In this document: positions 1 through 11,804 of the stretch, piece by piece
Position numbering within the stretch: the stretch's first letter is position 1
How the letters are laid out: every line of letters begins with the position of its first letter
Assembly (NCBI GenBank): GCA_029379385.1
Contig: CM055605.1
Location: 13,365,001-13,429,000 of the forward strand
Origin: Quillaja saponaria
Taxonomy: Eukaryota > Streptophyta > Magnoliopsida > Fabales > Quillajaceae
Length of the DNA stretch: 64,000 bases
Direction of reading: 5' to 3'
Notes under the pieces: model-generated
The model's input: only the letters and a program-made list of their open reading frames with translations
Told to the model about the DNA's origin: nothing
Databases searched by the model: none
Translations under genes and position numbers: made by a program

Positions 1-239
1 TTTAGAGATACAAGGTGTGCCTTAATTGAAATGAAGTCTAAGTGCATGGTATTGAGGGGTTTTAAAATGCAACTTGACTTGACGCAAAGGTTGAAAGAAA
101 GCCAAGGCCAAGATGAATATTTGAAAGGCAATTAGGTAGGCATTGCAAAGTGAAAAAGTGAAAGACTTTAAGGAGAATAATGAAAGGTTGCAAGAATATC
201 AAGGCAGACTTTGTGTACATAAAGATAGTAGTATTAAGA

Positions 240-1535
240 AGCTAATCTTAGATGAAATCCATAAGTCTAAGTACTCTATCCATCCTGGAAGCTCAAAGAT
301 GTATAAAGACCTTAAAACTTAGTTTTGGTGGCATGGAAAGAAAGAAAATGGAAATTGAGACTATGTCTCAAGGTGTTTAACTTGTCAAAGAGTGAGAATA
401 GAGCACCAGAAACCTGCAGGCCTACTACAACCTATAGATTTACCAACCTAGAAGTAGGATGAAGTAACAATGGATTTTCTAGTGAGGTTACCTAGAATCA
501 CTAGTGGAAATGATGCCATTTAGGTGATTTGTAGACTAACTCACTAAGTTTGCTCATTTCCTGCCTATTAAGTTAAATTACTCTCTTGAAAAGCTGGCAC
601 AATTATATATTAGAGAGGTTGTGAGATTACATAGAGTACCTAGAAGTATCATCTCAGATAGGGATCCTAGATTCACTTCAAAATTCTGGCAAGCCTTGCA
701 GCAAGCTTTAGGGACTACGATTAAGTTTAGTACTGCCTATCACCCTCAAACGGATGGCCAGTCTGAAAGAACAATCCATACTCTAGAAGATATGCTTAGA
801 GTCTGCATCTTAGACTTCAAGGGGAATTGGGATAGCTACCTGCTTTTAATTGAATTCACTTACAACAACTCTTTCCATCAAAGTCTTCAAATAGTACATT
901 ATAAAGTACTCTATGGTAGGAAATGTAGATCATCATTGTGTTAGTTTGAAGTTGAGGAAAAGTAATTACTAGGGCCTGAAATAGTTCAACAGACTACTGA
1001 AGCCATTGTAAGGATAAGGAATAAGTTAAGAATTGCTCAGGATAGGCAAAAGAAGTATGCAGATAGAAGGAGGAGACCACTTGAGTTCAATGTAGGAGAA
1101 CATGTATTTTTGAAAGTCATACCGAGTACTGGATTCAGTAGGTCAAGAACATAAGGGAAACTTGGGCCTAGAAACATAAGGCCATATGAAATCTTAGAGA
1201 AAGTTGGAGTTGCAGCTTATAAATTAGCCTTACCCCCTAATCTTGCTAATTTACATGATGTTTTCCATGTATCCCAAATCAGAAAATACAAACCTAGTCT
1301 TGAGCATCTCCTTGAATATGAACCCTAAATAGTAGAAAACAACCTTGAAACAAAAACTGAACCAACAAGAATAACGGCTAGGAAAACAAAGTTCTTGAAA
1401 GAATAAGTGATTCCATTGGTAAAGTAGCTTGGAAAGGCTATATAGAGAAAGATGCAACTTGGAAGAATGAGGCAGAAGTAAGACAAGCATATCCATGGCT
1501 ATTTGAAGAGGTTACTATGAATTTTGAGGACAAAA
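240..1535 (+). pseudogene. Ty3/gypsy integrase with chromodomain-like tail (broken)
   Basis: The longest open piece (621-944) carries integrase-core signatures: SIISDRDPRFTSKFW, then YHPQTDGQSERTIHTLEDMLR. This is the region between the second and third residues of the D,D-35-E triad, with the glutamate in QSERT. Upstream, around 252-400, an HHCC zinc-binding region can be read (HPGSS near 290, CLTCQ near 380) with stops between. Downstream the tail continues (RRRPLEFNVGEHVFLKV, then LANLHDVFHVSQIRKY) to about 1330. After a frameshift a chromodomain-like end (AWKGYIEKDATW) reaches about 1535. Stops at several TAG/TAA codons and at least two frame changes show decay. The tail type fits plant chromoviruses; the exact clade is my inference. 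Confidence 0.85.
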
Positions 1536-1539
1536 TTCT

Positions 1540-1556
1540 TTTTAAGGGGTGGAGTA
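1540..1556 (+). other. Polypurine tract of the gypsy element
   Basis: A purine-rich run (AAGGGGTGGAG) lies directly before the TGTAAC start of the LTR at 1557. This is the usual site where plus-strand DNA synthesis is primed in LTR retrotransposons. Confidence 0.7.
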
Positions 1557-3910
1557 TGTAACATCCCCTAAATAGCACTTATTTTACTTATATAGTATGA
1601 TTTTGTGTCATTGATTAATAACTTATAAACCTAATTGAAAAATTCACTTAGACACATACAAACTTAAATAGTGCAATTGGTTTGATATGTATATTAGACA
1701 TGGGTAACTTAACAAAAAGCATGCACACATTTGACATTTTAGGAGTATATGTGCCAAGTTAAATATTAAGTGTGAATGTATACTTGAAAATGTGTTATTT
1801 GGCTTAGAAGCATTCTATTAGAAGGAAATGAGGAGAAGGGTGTAGATATTAGGGATTTAGAATGATTAAGTAATGTATTAATGGATAAGAAAATAGAAAG
1901 TAAAATATATAAATAATGTCATAGTTTATACCGGCATACATTGACTAAACTATATACTAATATATATAATTAAGGTGAGAGTGAATGTATAATATGTAGA
2001 TATATGTAGGTAATGATAGGTTGACTTACAAACTATTGAAATATTGACAAGTGGAGAATTAGGTAACGGTAAATGATATTTTAATGGCTCAGTGGAGGGT
2101 ATTTTGGTTATTCCTATCCTATCTTTCTCTTTAAGTCTCACCATCATCATTTCTTCTTCTTCACTTCCATTTTCTACAACTAGAGGCTGAGAGAGAAAGA
2201 GTGTAGTGAGAAAAAGAAAAAGAGCTTGCATGGAGGACTTATAAAGCTTAAAATCCTAATCCGTCATCGTAGTTCTTATAATTCACTAGTGATCCTATTA
2301 CTTGAGTTTAAAGTAAGTTACGGGTGTGAGTTTGGGAAAAAGAACAAGAGAAACCAGCTTGAAGGAGAGGGACTAAGAGCAATTCTAGCTTAGGATTTTA
2401 AGGGAAATTAAAGAGAATGTGCTAGCATTCGACTTAGGAGAATCCAAGAATTTGGTATTGGTTTAAAACTTAAGGCATGTTTCCATGCATTTCATACTAA
2501 TTTCTTTATTTCTATGAAAATGCTTTCTTTTCTACTCTTAAATACTCTATCCCAGAGAAAGGAATATTTGCATGTTTGATGATGAACGGGCAAGAAGTGG
2601 CTCGGTTTAATTGTTTTTGACATAAATTGCATATTTTGTACTAGTGAATTGTTCTTAACCATGTGTTGGTCCAAGAAGTCCAAACACCAAAGAAGTGTTC
2701 AAACCCTAGTATGAGGTTGAATAGCCATGTATGTAAGAACCTTGAATTGTAGGCTAATTACCTCGGTTTGCAGGTGGGATCAAGAATTGTTTTACATATG
2801 GTACATGCATGTAAAAATGGGTTTCACCTCCCTTATTCTTAACTACACATAAAGTATTTCCTTTGTCAATATAAAATGTATGGTTGGTGTTGAGATTTTT
2901 GTCTCACAGTTTGTAAACTCTTGATGTGCAGATTGATTGGCTCTCAGGTTTAGTTTGGACATCATGATTGTATTATGTTTCCAACGTCATTATGTGTTTT
3001 ATGTAAGTATGAAGGTGTGGTATATGTGGAGGAGTATTGGAAACTATGAAAGAGTTATTATGATGAAGTCTATCCCTTGGCAATTAGAGTAATTAGAGTT
3101 ATAAGCCACATTCTTGTTTTGGTAAACAATTAGCAGCATTGGATGTAATAGGTCTAAAAAATTGTAATGAAAATGTCCCTTAGTAAATGTGTTGATCAAA
3201 GGCTTCTAGTGTCATGTACCTATGTAAATGTTAAGTATGAAAGTGAAAAGGCCAAGCCTCTATGTTAGCATATTTCATCTTGTTAAATTTGGTATTGAGT
3301 GAGAAGTGTTATCGATATACTAGTTTAACAAAAAGAAGCTTTTGTAACTTAAGCCAAGAAATTAGACATAGGTCCTTATGGTGATGTAGAAAATGTCATG
3401 CAAAAGAATTTATATCTTCATATAAACATGTTGAACAAAATTGAGAATTATTAAAGTCACTTTTGTACTTTTAAAGTAAATAGATCCATTTACCTATTAT
3501 CACCTAATATATAATTTAATTAAGTAAATATTCTAATTTTGACAAGGAACCAACCCATGGCTAAGACACTAATAAAGAAGAGGACCTACCTCTTTATAAC
3601 AAGAAAGTGTATAGAATAATAAAACTAAGTAAACTTCCATTCTTGACTAAAGAGAAAAAATTAAATCTACTAAGTTAGTAGATTATCAATGATGTAAATT
3701 CATAATACTTAATAAGAATTAAGCCTACCAACTATATCTAAAACTTTCAAGTTTATGAAGTCTTCTTAATAGATAGGAAACCTTCTACTGGCTTATTCAA
3801 AGAACTTAACTTCTTCAAAGAAATTTTCCAATTTAACTAAGTTCTCACTAAATTTCACATATGCTTCCATTGATGCATTAATTAGAATCAAAGGAAGATA
3901 AGGTGTTACA
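1557..3910 (+). repeat. 3' LTR of the first gypsy element
   Basis: The repeat begins TGTAACATCC just after the polypurine tract and ends GGTGTTACA, so it has TG...CA ends. At about 2.35 kb it is long but within the range of Tekay-like chromoviruses. The stretch near 2465-2500 resembles the LTR at 33161-35827 near 34450 (both have a CATGCATT segment after a TTAAGG/CTAAGG motif), so they may be related families. The partner 5' LTR is outside the window. Small open frames inside are not supported as genes. Confidence 0.65.
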
Positions 3911-5091
3911 CTGTGAGTCATGAAAGCTTGTACAATATTCTTCAGGAATTAATCTCCAACCACTCGGTGGAATCCAAACACTTCAGGAATTAATTAATAA
4001 TCATTGATGGATAATCATTAATGGATATATATTTTTTATTGGATAAACTTCCTAATCAGATTGGTATGAGGATAATAAGCATATCTTGTATTTTGACCTA
4101 TTTTAAAGGCAAATTAGGAATCTTAATCCAAGGAAGAGTCCTAGCTAACCAGAGACTCCAATCCAAGAAGGACTTCAAGTTAAATTGGAATTCTATAATT
4201 TATTTTCTCTCTTCTAATTAGCCTATAAATACTCTTAGCTTAGGAGAGTTTTAGATATAAGTTATACAAGAATCAACATTTTTTTTTAGAATTTCTTTAT
4301 TGTTTTCACTTTTGTTATGAGTTGCTAAATTTCCTTTTACCAATAAAAAAGGAGTATTGAAGCAGTGGGATTGCGTTAGAAGATCTAATTTGTACTACAT
4401 TTTAGTTTAATTATTCAATTCAGATATCTTGTGTTTTTCTATTATATTTCTCATGGTTGTATGTTTTATTGATTAGGTGCATAACTAATTAATTAGACTA
4501 TATTATCTACTGCTAGATTAGGAGAATCAAATTCGTAATTGCTTGATGATTCTAACATAAGTAGAGAATAGTAGTTTATAATTGCTATGATGAACATGGA
4601 CTAAGTTAAATAAACCGAGCTTGTGTGTTTATTGCTTAGCTTCAGCCATCCTTCTATTTCTTAAAGATATTGTTAAATTAAATTTGAAGAGCTTATTTAA
4701 GGTTGTTTAATAGCAAGAGATTAATTGAAGAGCTTATTTTGATTAACAACAAACTAAGGAAAGATTAGGAATATCAGAACTTGTCGATATTCTAGGCTGA
4801 GTAATTGAATGATAATTGAATAATTGTGATCAATGATCAACGTCAAATCCCCATGGTGAATATCTCCCTTTTTGTTGGTAGCTTTCTCTATTAATTGTTT
4901 GCCTATATGTTTTTGCCTTCAAAGTTACTCTCAAAATTCAAAACTTAAGATCTCTTTATTTTATTATTATTAGAATTTATATTTAGCACAAATTGATTAA
5001 ACTCAACTCTTCATAGGATCGATCTCTATTTACCCTAACTACAAAGCTAGGTTAAAGTAGAGAATTTAATTGGTGCTTTCAACACACATCA
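3911..5091 (+). repeat. 5' LTR, truncated at its left end
   Basis: From GAGTCATGAAAGC onward the sequence matches the 3' LTR from 9065, with point differences and an extra ~40 bases near 4120-4160. It ends ACACACATCA, the same end as the 3' LTR, just before the primer site. The first ~225 bases present in the 3' LTR (8840-9064) are absent; instead the LTR end of the first gypsy element is found. The missing part should lie upstream of that element, outside the window. Confidence 0.85.
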
Positions 5092-5096
5092 AATTT

Positions 5097-5115
5097 TGGC
5101 ACCGTTACCAAGGAG
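5097..5115 (+). other. Primer-binding site, tRNA-Asp type
   Basis: TGGCACCGTTACCAAGGAG follows the 5' LTR end after five bases. It matches the plant tRNA-Asp type site TGGCGCCGTTGCCGGGG with several G-to-A changes, typical of old methylated copies. Confidence 0.75.
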
Positions 5116-5239
5116 TTGATCTTTTAATTCATTTGTCAACTTAATATAAGTTCTTTTTTATTTTGTCTTTTTTTTTATTTTACAAGTTTGTATTACAAGT
5201 GAAGATTCTACTCTTAGACTTCAAAAAATAAGAAAGTTC

Positions 5240-6540
5240 ATTGGAGCTCATCAACTAGTGGTCTCCTCACAATTCATCAGAATTTGAAAGCATGACTAAA
5301 AATGCAAACCAAACTTTGAAGGAGTTGGTGGTTATTTTTCTAAACCAACAACTACTTTGCATTGAATATCCTATTTTAGATGTTGCTTTTTGATTTGAAA
5401 TATGGTTTAATCCATCTTTTGCCAACTTTTTGTGGTCTTGCAAGAGAAGATCCTCACAAGCACCTAAAGGAGTTCATGTGGTTTGTTCAAGCATGAAGCT
5501 ACTAGGATTATCGAAGAGCAGTTCAAGCTTAAGGCTTTTCTATTCTCTTTGGTAGATACCGCTAAGGATTGGCTCTACTACTTATCATTGGGATCCATAA
5601 CCACATGAACTACAATGAAAAAGTTATTTTTAGATAAGTATTTCCCGGCTTCGCGAGTTATCAATATTAGAAAAGAAATTTATGGAATCAGGCAAACAAT
5701 AGAGAGTCATTGTATGAGTATTGGGGGCGTTTTAAGAAGCTATGTGCAAGCTGCCCGCATCATCAAATTAGTGATCACCTGTTGATCCAATACTTTTATG
5801 AAGACTCCTCCTAATAGAAAGGAGCATGATTGACGTGGCAAATGGAGGAGCATTAGTGGACAAGACATTGGAGGCTACCAAGAACTTGATTTCAAATATG
5901 GCTACCAATTCTCAACAATTTAGCACCCAACATGAGCCCCCACCACAAAAAGTTCATGAGGTAAGTATATCTTTTTTGGAACAACAAATTGCTAATCTAA
6001 CTTCCCTTGTATGCCAATTGGTTGTAGGGAACTTGTAACAAGCCAAGGCTTGTGGAATTTTTTTCAGTTGAGGAACATCCAACCGACATGTGCCCTACAC
6101 TTCAAGAGGAGCCCGTGAAGCAAGTCAATGCCATGGTGGATTTCCGAGGCAGCCATAAAGAAAATATGATCCTACTCGAATACCTACAATTTGGGATAGA
6201 GAGATCATTCAAACCTTAGCTATAGAAATCCAGTGATTCATAATGTATCTCCTAGTTAACCATCGAGATTTATCAAGTTCAACCACCATTCCAAGCTAGA
6301 CAACAAGCTGCTCCAAACTAAGGTATGTCTCTTGAAGATATTGTTATGTCCCTTGCCACTAACACTAAGCAATTTAAATAGGATACTAGTGCAAGCATTC
6401 AAAATTTAGATAATCAAATTGACCAGCTAGCTACCACCATAGGAAAATATGAGGCACAAGCATTAGGTAAATTACCTTTCCAAATGGTAGTGAACCCAAG
6501 GGAGAATGTAAGTGCAATAAACCTCTAGAGTGGTAAAGAA
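5240..6540 (+). pseudogene. Retrotransposon gag (Athila/Tat-like), broken
   Basis: Pieces of a plant gag protein can be read in all three forward frames. The clearest open stretch, 5826-6038, contains ANGGALVDKTLEATKNLIS and SFLEQQIANLTSLVCQL, both hallmarks of this gag family. Upstream, DPHKHLKEF and a capsid-like segment (5440-5720) are recognisable. After a stop the zinc-knuckle region reads SVEEHPTDMCP near 6070-6100; relative to the family its second cysteine appears lost. The protein would coat element RNA in the cytoplasm. Multiple frameshifts and stops make it non-functional. Confidence 0.8.
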
Positions 6541-6567
6541 CTAGAGGAACCACATAGGATAAAACCT

Positions 6568-7343
6568 ATGGAAGCGATTAAGGAGGAAGTTGGGAAGGAA
6601 GCCATACCTAACAAGGAAGTGGCACCATCTTTTAAGGTAGCCACTCAATCTAGTATTCCGGTTTATAAGCCCTTACCTCATTTTCCTAGCAAGTTTGTTA
6701 AACCAGAGGAGGAGAAAGATAAGGAGGTCTTAGAGATGTTTTACAAAGTTGAGGTCAACTTACCACTGTTGGATGCAATTAAGCAAGTACCTCGCTATGC
6801 CAAAATTCTTAAACAATTGTGTACTTCCAAGTGCAAGTTGAAAGGTGATGAAAAGGTAAATGGGGGAGAACATTTCAACCATTATCCAATGAAAACTTTG
6901 CCCAAAATGCAAGGATCCAGGTATGTTTACTCTCCCATGCAAAATAGGAACCACTAGATTTGAAAAAGTTATGATAGATTTAAGTGCATCAATTAATGTC
7001 ATGCCACGATCTATTTATGCATCTTTAAATCTTGATCCTTTAAATAAAATTGGAGTGATTATTCAACTTGCTGAGTTTATCCTGAAGGAGTCTTAGAAGA
7101 TGTTCTTGTTCAAGTTAATGAGTTGGTATTTCCTACTAATTTTTAAATTTTGATATGGAGGATGAAAATTCTCCAAATGCGACATCTCTTTTGTTAGGAA
7201 GACCATTTTTGAACTATTCTATGACTAAGATTATTCGTGAGGGCATACTCCCCATGGAGTTTGATGGTGAAATTGTTCCCTTCAATATTTTTGAAGCCAT
7301 GAGGTATCCTAGTGACGTGTGTTCTGTTTTTCTATTAATGTGA
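6568..7343 (+). pseudogene. Gag C-terminus and retropepsin-like protease region, broken
   Basis: The open frame 6568-6957 holds the usual linker before the protease (LPLLDAIKQVPRYAKILKQL). A frame change leads to the protease core near 6960-7020, where the active-site segment reads DLSAS; the family has DLGAS, so the catalytic-loop glycine appears replaced by serine. The frame at 7155-7343 contains the second conserved block (LLLGRPFLNYSMTKI, then MEFDGEIVPFNIFEAMRYP). Nothing like reverse transcriptase follows. The domain would process the element's polyprotein; this copy cannot. Confidence 0.8.
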
Positions 7344-8839
7344 TTAATTCCTTAGTACATGGGGTGGAATTGGATGATCCAACATGAGCTGATTGAGGGA
7401 GTTTTGAGTTAGGCTAATGACGGTAAACAAATGCACTGCTTGGAAGTCAATCCAAGGGTGGCAAAATTGCCATAGCATCATGTTTTTGTTTTTTATTACT
7501 CCTATTTACATATTAGTCTTATATTGGGGACAATGTAAGAATTAAGTGTGTGGGGAGGATTTAGGAAGCTTTTCTTTTCATTAGAATATGTGTTTATAGG
7601 TTATTTCCAAGGGCTTATGTGAATATGTATGTCATGAGCAAGAATTAAATTGAGTTTAAAAAGAGACATAGGTTGAGTGAACTAAATTGACTTGTAGCTT
7701 AGACTTAATTCACATAGGTGATTGAAATTGAAAGGATCACAAGCGAGTTTGGTATACATTTTACCATGTGAGTTTTAAGCCTAAGATTGGATTTTACATG
7801 TCAATCTATAATTTTCTTATTAAGTGATATTCATTATGTGATTATGTAACTCTAGAACTTGCTTTAAATGTTGTTGAGACTATATTGATTCATATGAATG
7901 TATGAAGATGATGAAGACAATAGGAAATATACACTTTAAAACCAAAACAACCAACCAAATAAATTTTTACCAATAGTAAGCCCTTTTGAACTTAATTGTT
8001 CTTTTGTTGGTTAACCCAGTATATAAGCCTCAACCTTAATGATTGTATCCTTTACCCTACCTTAAGATTAGTGGATCGATCACATACTTATTTCATAAGT
8101 ATTGTTGAAGTGTTAAAGGGGAAAAGTATGGGAAATTTGAGCATGGATTTTCAAGCTTCTTTTCAATATTTAATTTGAATGTTCTATTTTATACAAAACA
8201 AAAGAAAAAGAAATAAAGAGAGGGGAAAAAAAAAAAAAGAGAAGGGAGAGAAATGAAAAAGCATAAGAAAGATGCAACATTCTAAGTGATAAAAAGATAC
8301 ACAAGCAAAGTGCTAAAAACATCAGAGGGAAAAGTGATATGGGTTTACATGTTTTTTTGCTCAAGTTTAAGTTTTGATTTCTCTACTAATTTCTTTAGTG
8401 TTTGCCTTTTTCTTTCCACTTTGCTCTATACCATGTCCCTAACCCCATTACAATCAATGAAAGACCTTCTGATTTATGTTGCATATGATCTAAGTAGCGG
8501 AGATTAGATAGACAAGCAAGCTTATGGTAGTGTATATTTACTAAATGAATCAGAGTGAAAATTCTTAACCTTGAAATGCTTAAGAGTTTGAGAGATTGCC
8601 ATGTGAGAATCTATCAATTTATCATGTTTTATTTTCAATGATGTTTCTTATTGAATTTGCGTTCTAAGTTTATTCAAGGGAAATTTGTTCATGATATTTT
8701 ATGATTCTTCTGATTCTTAGTTATGTTCTTTGCTTATGATTTATACATTCTCTCATACCTTTGGAAAGTTAAAAGAGTAAGATGAATTGTTAATTCTAGT
8801 TTTACTCGAGGACAAGTAAAAAGTAAGTGCGGGGGAATT
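7344..8839 (+). other. Long non-coding 3' tract with polypurine tract
   Basis: No coding domain is visible here. It is the long spacer between coding region and 3' LTR usual in Athila/Tat-like elements, and it resembles 49566-51156 (shared stretch near 8445-8510 and 50700-50790: CCCCATTACAA, then AAGACCTT and GGAGATTAGA-like blocks). It ends in the purine-rich AAGTGCGGGGGAATT at about 8825-8839, next to the LTR. Short open frames here look fortuitous. A/G-rich low-complexity DNA lies at 8200-8255. Confidence 0.65.
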
Positions 8840-10209
8840 TGATAGGTGTTTAATAAGTTTTAATTTCATTGATTCTTAGTTGTTGTTTTGAGTATTATTT
8901 TGTGCTAATGAACTTATAAATGTTTATTTTATGATTTTAGGTGTTGAATTTAAGTGAATGAACATTTGTTGGATAAATAGAACAGAATTAGCACAAAAGA
9001 AGTAAAAGATGAAGTCAAAAGAGCACAAAATGAATATGGGCCAAATTGGTGCATGGCCTAGGGCCTTGCGAGTCATGAAAACCTGTATAATATTTTGCAG
9101 GAATTAATCTCCAACCACTCCATTGAATCCAAACACTTCAGGAATTAATTGATAATCATTAATGGATAAGCATTAATGGATATATATATATATATATTAA
9201 TGGATATACTTCCTAATCAGAATGGTATGAGGATAACAAGCATATCTTGTATTTGGACCTATTTTTAAGGCAAATTTGGAATCCTAATCCAAGAAGGACT
9301 TTAAGTTAAATTGGAATTCCATAAGTTATTTTCTCTCTTCTAATTAGCCTATAAATATTCTTAGCTTAGGAGAGTTTTGGATATGAGTTATTCAAGACTC
9401 AAAAAGTTTTTTTAGATTTTCTTTATTGTTTTCACTTTTGTTATAAGTTGCTAAATTTCCTTTTACCTATAAAAAGGAGGATTGAAGCTGTGGGATTACA
9501 TTTTAAGATCTGATTTGTTCTTCATTTTAGTTTAATTATTTAATTCAGATATCTTGTGTTTTTCTATTATATTTGTCATGGTTGTATGTTCTATTGATTA
9601 GGTGCACAACTAATTGATTAGACTATATTACCTATTGCTAGATTAGGAGAATCAAGTCCGTAACTACTTGATGATTCTAACATAGGTAGCAAATAGTAGT
9701 TTATAATTGCTATGATGAACATGGACTAAGTTAAATAAACCGAGCCTGTCTGTTTATTGCAGCTTCATCTATCTTCTTAAAGCTATTGTTAAATTAAAAC
9801 TTAAGAGATTATTTAAGGTTGTTTAATTGCAAGAGATTAATTAAAGAGCTTGTTTTGATTAACAAAGAGCTAAGGAAAGATTCGGAATATCAAAGCTTGT
9901 TGATATTCTAGGCTAAGAATTTGAATGTATAATTGAATAATTGTGATCAATGATCAATGTCAAATCCCCACGGTGAATATCTCCCTTTTTGTTAGTAGCT
10001 TTCTCTATTAATTGTTTGCCTATATGATTTTACTTTCAAAGTTACTCTCAAAATTCAAAACATAAAACCCTTTTTATTTTATTGTTATTAGAATTTATAT
10101 TTAGTACAAATTGATTAAACTTAACTCTTCGTGGGATCGACCTCTATTTACCCTAACTACAAAACCGGGTTATAGTAGATAATTTAATTAGTGCTTTAAA
10201 CACACATCA
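8840..10209 (+). repeat. 3' LTR of the gag-protease element
   Basis: It starts TGATAGGTGTTT after the polypurine tract and ends ACACACATCA (TG...CA), 1370 bases. From 9065 it matches 3911-5091. A (TA)n tract at 9180-9200 distinguishes it from the 5' copy. The flank after 10209 runs straight into a coding remnant of another element, so this element probably inserted there. Confidence 0.85.
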
Positions 10210-11804
10210 TGGTACTATTTCATCCTTGCTAACATTTTTGCCTATGCACGCACAAGCGATGTCACCAAGGATAGAGCACTCTTGGTCTATACCAGCCACA
10301 AGTAAGTCCATTGATTTTGGCAAGGTAATTCATAGGGCTATATTGCAAAGTGCTAATGGCAAGAACTTGAGTCTATGGTTCCCATCACCAATCATGGAGC
10401 TATGTCACTCGAGAGATAGAATAATCGAGCACCCCATTGATGATAATCTAATGAAAAAGTTCCAAAAGAGGAACTATGAGGCTGGTGAAGGTAATGGTGC
10501 TGCTCTAGCTTACCTAGAGCCGATGAACGTCCGACCCCTCATAATGGGTCAACGTATCTCGCAATTAGAAGTGCAGGCAACTGAACAGAACCAATATGTG
10601 ATTACAATGCTTTAGCATAACAACTAATTCCTCCAAGATAGTTTGGTTGATAGGGGAAGGATGCGAGTACATTCCTTCCATGATCGATTTCACCTGCTCT
10701 ATTCCTACCTCAAGAATTTGAGGACAACATAGACTTTGAAGAATGCGGGAGTTTTCTATTTTCTCTTGTCTTTCCTTTTTGTTTTGTTTACCTTTATTAT
10801 TTTATGCATTGGGACACTGCTCCAGTTTAAGTTTGGTTAACTGTTCAATTATATTCACTACTCATTCTTGTAATTATTCAATAGTAAACCTCCAAGTTTT
10901 GTTTAATTGTGATTTGTTTAGATTGTGGTCCTTAGGTTGTACTGTGGATCTTTTAATGAAAGTGTTTACTTGTTACGTGTTGCTTTATTCATTTAGTTTT
11001 AATTTGATGATTAATGTTCCATCAGTCCCATGATAATATCCTATTTATATCTTGATTGTGATTGTGATTGTTGATGAGATACATAATTTTTTTTCTTTTT
11101 ATTGCAATTAGGATGTATTTCATACATTAATGCACAAGTTTGTATTTACCTAGGTTTAGTATATGCTAGAGATATTTATGTTGGGATAACACTTAGACTA
11201 TCTTTGAAACCTATACTAAGTTTGGATTCCTTTTGAAGCCAAATCCTAAGTGAGACTTAGTTGAAAACATGATTTAGGCAATTTTTGGACTGGTTGAGCC
11301 TTTCTTACCCACCTTATTTCATTTACACTTTAGATAGCCATTTTGAGCCTAAAGCCTATTCTTTCTTGTGACCATGGATTTTAGCCAAATCCTCTTATTG
11401 ATATAACTCATTTGCACCATTTTACTTTGAGCACAATGATCGTGCTAGAAGTTGTAATATGAGTCTAAGCTTTGTGAAAGACAAGACAAAAGCAAAGTGG
11501 TAGTAAGTGAGACAAGGAAGTTGAATTTTTTTCTTCTTCATCCCCATATTAAAATAAAAAATAAATTTGGGGGTATGTTGGACATTTTCCTTGTAGATTG
11601 CAAACTAAAGGTTTGGTAGTAAAAATAAAGGGAGATAATAGGCTAAAAATTCAGCCCGAGTTGAGTGGGAGTTGACACCAAATGGTGGCAACAGGAAAGT
11701 TCAGTTGATTAAGTTCTGTTGTGCTTAAGGTAAACCTTTACCTAAGCCTTACATTACAAGCCTTATTTAAGCCCTATTGATTTTTGACTGAGTGTTAGCC
11801 TACA
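10210..11804 (+). pseudogene. Remnant of an Athila-like element ('putative plant transposon protein' frame and 3' tract)
   Basis: The frame 10226-10615 (129 aa) resembles the 'putative plant transposon protein' domain carried by many Athila-like retroelements: a segment SKSIDFGKVIHRAIL, then an LWFPSPIMELCHSRD block like the usual FPSLITALC motif, and a C-terminal helical stretch with ISQLEVQATEQN. Its function in these elements is unknown. The frame runs directly from the LTR end of the preceding element, so its N-terminal part is cut off. 10620-11804 is non-coding and has the GGGACACTGCTCC and TTTGGGGG-type motifs common after this gene. The assignment is by remembered family resemblance. 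Confidence 0.5.

Larger units (their letters stand above)
1..3910 (+). mobile_element. Ty3/gypsy element, 3' half (pol end plus 3' LTR)
   Basis: This is the right-hand part of a Ty3/gypsy retrotransposon whose left part lies outside the window. In order it shows an integrase zinc-binding region, integrase core, integrase tail with a chromodomain-like end, a purine-rich tract and a 3' LTR that starts TGTAACATCC and ends GGTGTTACA. The order and the short gap between tail and LTR are typical of plant chromoviruses. Many stops and frameshifts make it inactive. Its right end abuts a truncated LTR of another element at 3911, so it probably inserted into that LTR. Confidence 0.75.
3911..10209 (+). 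mobile_element. Non-autonomous Athila/Tat-like LTR retrotransposon (gag-protease only)
   Basis: Two direct repeats (3911-5091 and 8840-10209) flank a 3.7-kb interior with a tRNA-Asp-type primer site, gag, a retropepsin-like domain, a long non-coding tract and a polypurine tract. No reverse transcriptase, RNase H or integrase can be read between the protease end at 7343 and the 3' LTR, so the element needs an autonomous relative. The 5' LTR lacks its first ~225 bases, apparently because the gypsy element to the left inserted there. A related but differently deleted element lies at 48350-52698. Confidence 0.8.

Noticed and set aside
4021..4221. 66-codon frame as a gene
   Set aside because: It lies inside the 5' LTR and is not open in the matching 3' LTR.
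10743..11033. 96-codon frame with hydrophobic segments
   Set aside because: It lies in the non-coding tract that follows coding regions in Athila-like elements; no family resemblance.
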